Positions 62,156 to 64,000 of a DNA stretch of 64,000 bases are shown here, one piece after another. The notes below the pieces were generated by a model. It had not been told where the DNA came from, made no database searches, and saw nothing but the letters and a program-made list of their open reading frames with translations. Source of the stretch: Nocardia sp. NBC_01503 (GTDB taxonomy: Bacteria > Actinomycetota > Actinomycetes > Mycobacteriales > Mycobacteriaceae). The stretch lies in assembly GCF_036327755.1 (NCBI RefSeq), contig NZ_CP109596.1:1798001-1862000 (forward strand), in the 5' to 3' direction. The first letter of the stretch is position 1, and the number at the start of each line of letters is the position of its first letter. Made by a program: the position numbers and the translations under genes.

Positions 62156-63631
62156 CTAGTAGGCGAAGGAAAGCTTGTCGACGGCGTCCCCGGTCATGCG
62201 CGGGCCGGTATCGGCGGGGGCCGGATCCTCCGGTCCCGCAACGACATAGCGGCGCATGAGGTAGAACCACGCGACCGCGAGCAGGCCGTACAGCAGGGTG
62301 AAGACGATGAGCGAGGTGACGATGGTGCCCGCGGTGACGCCGGAGACGCCCTGCTGCACCGTCATTCGAATGTGTTGATCGCCGGTGGGATTGGGTGCGA
62401 CCACCCAGGGCTGGCGGCCCATTTCGGTGAAGACCCAGCCGGAGATATTGCCCAGGAACGGGGTGACGATGGCGATCAGCGACAGCCAGGAGAACCACTT
62501 CTGGTCCGGTACCCGGCCGCGCCGGGTGACCCAGAATCCGACCAGCGCCAACAGGATCGAGCCCGCGAGGAAGCCGATCATGGCGCGGAAGGACCAGTAG
62601 GTGACGAAGAGGTTGGGCCGGTAGTCGCCGACACCGAACTTCTCGTTGTAGGAGAACTGCAGATCCTTGACGCCGTCCAGGGTGACGTCGCTGAACTTGC
62701 CCTCGGCGAGGTACGGCAGTACGCCGGGCACCTCGATGAGGTGGTTCACGCTGTCGCAGTTGTTATGCGTACCGATGGTCAGGACGGAGAAGTCCGGATC
62801 GGTTTCGGTGTGGCACAACGATTCCGCCGAGGCCATCTTCATGGGCTGTTGTTTGAACATGAGCTTGCCCTGGATGTCACCGGTGAAGACGAGTGCGACC
62901 GCGGCGACCAGCACCACGTACAGGCCCATGCGCGCGGCGGGCCGCCACATGGTGCGAGCCTCCTCGACCGGGGTGCTGTCACTGGCCTTTTGGCCCTGCC
63001 GCACCCGGCGCACCATCCACCAGCCCGCGATTCCGGCGACAAAGGTGCCGGAGGTCAGGAAGGCTCCGGCGACCACGTGCGGGAAGGCCGCGAGGGTGGT
63101 GTTGTTGGTGATGAGCTCCCAAATACTGGTCAACTCGGCGCGTTTGGTGTTCGGGTTGTACTCCGCGCCGACCGGATGCTGCATGAAGGAGTTTGCCGCG
63201 ACGATGAAGTACGCGGAGGCGTTGACGCCGATGGCGACCAGCCAGATGGTGGCGAGGTGCACCTTCTTGGGTAGTCGCGTCCAGCCGAAGATCCACAGTC
63301 CGAGGAAGGTGGATTCGAGGAAGAAGGCGACCAGGGCCTCCATGGCCAGGGGTGCGCCGAAGACATCGCCGACGAAGCGGGAGTATTCGCTCCAGGCCAT
63401 GCCGAATTGGAACTCCTGCACGATGCCGGTGGCGACGCCGAGGGCGAAGTTGATCAGGAAGAGCTTCCCGAAGAACTTGGTGAGGCGGTACCAGTGCTCT
63501 TTGCCCGTAATCACCCATGCGGTCTGCATGCCCGCCACCAGCGGCGCGAGTCCGATGGTCAGGGGCACGAAGATGAAGTGATAGACGGTGGTGATTCCGA
63601 ACTGCCAGCGCGCTAAGTCAACGACGCTCAT
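62156..63631 (-). CDS. cydA: Cytochrome bd oxidase subunit I
   Basis: The start ATG at 63631 (491 aa) matches the family beginning MSVVDLARWQFGITT; the earlier in-frame start adds 14 unsupported residues. The heme ligand His near residue 19 (TVYHFIF), the second His in helix 5 and the EMGRQPW motif near 375-381 are present. The Q loop is of the short type. Two TGTGA-N4 palindromes lie upstream. Confidence 0.95.
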   Translation of the reverse strand: MSVVDLARWQFGITTVYHFIFVPLTIGLAPLVAGMQTAWVITGKEHWYRLTKFFGKLFLINFALGVATGIVQEFQFGMAWSEYSRFVGDVFGAPLAMEALVAFFLESTFLGLWIFGWTRLPKKVHLATIWLVAIGVNASAYFIVAANSFMQHPVGAEYNPNTKRAELTSIWELITNNTTLAAFPHVVAGAFLTSGTFVAGIAGWWMVRRVRQGQKASDSTPVEEARTMWRPAARMGLYVVLVAAVALVFTGDIQGKLMFKQQPMKMASAESLCHTETDPDFSVLTIGTHNNCDSVNHLIEVPGVLPYLAEGKFSDVTLDGVKDLQFSYNEKFGVGDYRPNLFVTYWSFRAMIGFLAGSILLALVGFWVTRRGRVPDQKWFSWLSLIAIVTPFLGNISGWVFTEMGRQPWVVAPNPTGDQHIRMTVQQGVSGVTAGTIVTSLIVFTLLYGLLAVAWFYLMRRYVVAGPEDPAPADTGPRMTGDAVDKLSFAY

Positions 63632-63699
63632 CCGACCTCCAGCCGATCTACGACATGACGTAGTAATGGACACTACGCTTTTCGTAATTCAGATCAACA

Positions 63700-63749
63700 T
63701 GTGACGCGCCACAGCGTGCTACCAATTTGCCCACTTGTGACGAATCACC
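63700..63749. promoter_or_regulatory. Paired TGTGA-N4-YCACM palindromes upstream of cydA
   Basis: TGTGA-CGCG-CCACA (63700-63713) and TGTGA-CGAA-TCACC (63736-63749) lie 69 and 105 bp before the cydA start, 36 bp apart. Cyd promoters of actinobacteria are controlled by CRP and Rex, whose sites have N6 between the half-sites; here N4 is found. Confidence 0.4.
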
Positions 63750-63815
63750 GACCAAAGCCCCGGAAGGCGAGGACCTCGGTCGGATGAGGTTCCGGAAAAG
63801 GGCCCTGGAATCAGG

Positions 63816-64000
63816 TCACCAGTCCGCGATGCTGCCGGGCAGCGCGACACCCCGATCCACCAGCGCGGCGATCTCGGCGGCATTCTCGGGAGCCGACATG
63901 CGCAGGCCGTCCAGGGATTTCACCCGTGCGGCCAGGGTGACGCTGGAGAGCATCCAGACACTGTCGGCGGTGATGAGGTCGGCGGTGAACAGCGGTTCGT
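63816..64000 (-). CDS. pabC: Aminodeoxychorismate lyase / class IV aminotransferase, C-terminal part only
   Basis: The last 61 residues of a minus-strand gene are visible, ending GSIADW and TGA; the rest lies beyond the window. EPLFTADLITADSVWMLSS and VKSLDGL match the C-terminal end of class IV PLP enzymes, and Rv0812 (aminodeoxychorismate lyase) is the expected neighbour after Rv0813c. Specificity cannot be checked from this fragment. Confidence 0.7.
   Translation of the reverse strand, partial: EPLFTADLITADSVWMLSSVTLAARVKSLDGLRMSAPENAAEIAALVDRGVALPGSIADW

Overview
This window comes from a high-GC actinobacterium of the Mycobacteriales, and Nocardia is the best fit. The evidence is gene order and gene content. 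One block (about 1-20.8 kb) carries neighbours that sit together in mycobacteria: DUF3027, Rv0876c-type MFS, DUF2771, cold-shock protein, DUF2530, rpfA, helicase-associated protein, XPB helicase and DapC. A second block (39-64 kb) follows the Mycobacterium tuberculosis Rv0824c-Rv0812 order: desA1, dus, LCP ligase, phoU/pst, glnR-mshD, lmeA, thioredoxin, DUF4395-cysA2-sseC2, FABP/nitrobindin and aminodeoxychorismate lyase. A salicylate synthase and aryl-AMP ligase pair under IdeR-like boxes fits a nocobactin or mycobactin-type siderophore producer. No phage, insertion sequence or CRISPR array was found.

Layout. 1-8.8 kb: an Hsp90-type ATPase (cut by the window edge), DUF3027, a lipoprotein glutaminyl cyclase, an MFS exporter, DUF2771, a cold-shock protein, DUF2530 and rpfA with an elaborate leader. 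9-18.6 kb: helicase-related genes, an LppU-type lipoprotein, a 30-codon peptide gene, a secreted GH5 glycosidase, DUF3239, a LysE exporter and a secreted M1 peptidase. 18.7-25.7 kb: a second LysE exporter, dapC, a Gly/Ser-rich small protein, an ECF41 sigma factor, a GNAT protein, DAHP synthase behind an aromatic leader peptide, a PH-domain protein and an SDR. 25.8-30.8 kb: DUF5993-dsbB, siderophore aryl-AMP ligase, a second SDR and salicylate synthase. 30.9-36.2 kb: plsB, a HAD-PlsC fusion, Ppm mannosyltransferase, a 57-residue protein and the tRNA-Glu/Asp/Phe cluster. 36.3-39 kb: an ScbR-like TetR regulator, 1.1 kb without genes, tRNA-Lys and DUF937. 39.1-57.1 kb: lipid desaturation, tRNA modification, cell-wall ligation, phosphate uptake, nitrogen control, mycothiol and sulfur transfer. 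57.5-63.6 kb: the cydABDC operon on the minus strand. The end of an aminodeoxychorismate lyase gene closes the window.

Regulation is unusually readable. There are two amino-acid-sensing leader peptides (Tyr-Phe-Trp-Phe before DAHP synthase; a Cys cluster before DUF4395-cysA2-sseC2), a perfect CRP-type palindrome plus a diverged ydaO-type leader before rpfA, three IdeR-like boxes on siderophore genes, and paired palindromes near the TetR gene, the MFS exporter and cydA.

The most novel-looking signal is a family of four dispersed elements of about 105-135 nt, at 35.6, 46.6, 56.1 and 57.1 kb. They share two conserved blocks around a variable stem whose two sides change together, so they look like a structured RNA or cruciform repeat rather than chance similarity. 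Next to the fourth copy lies a perfect-stem three-way junction and a 12-codon ORF with a strong ribosome site, downstream of cydC. I do not recognise either as a named RNA family.
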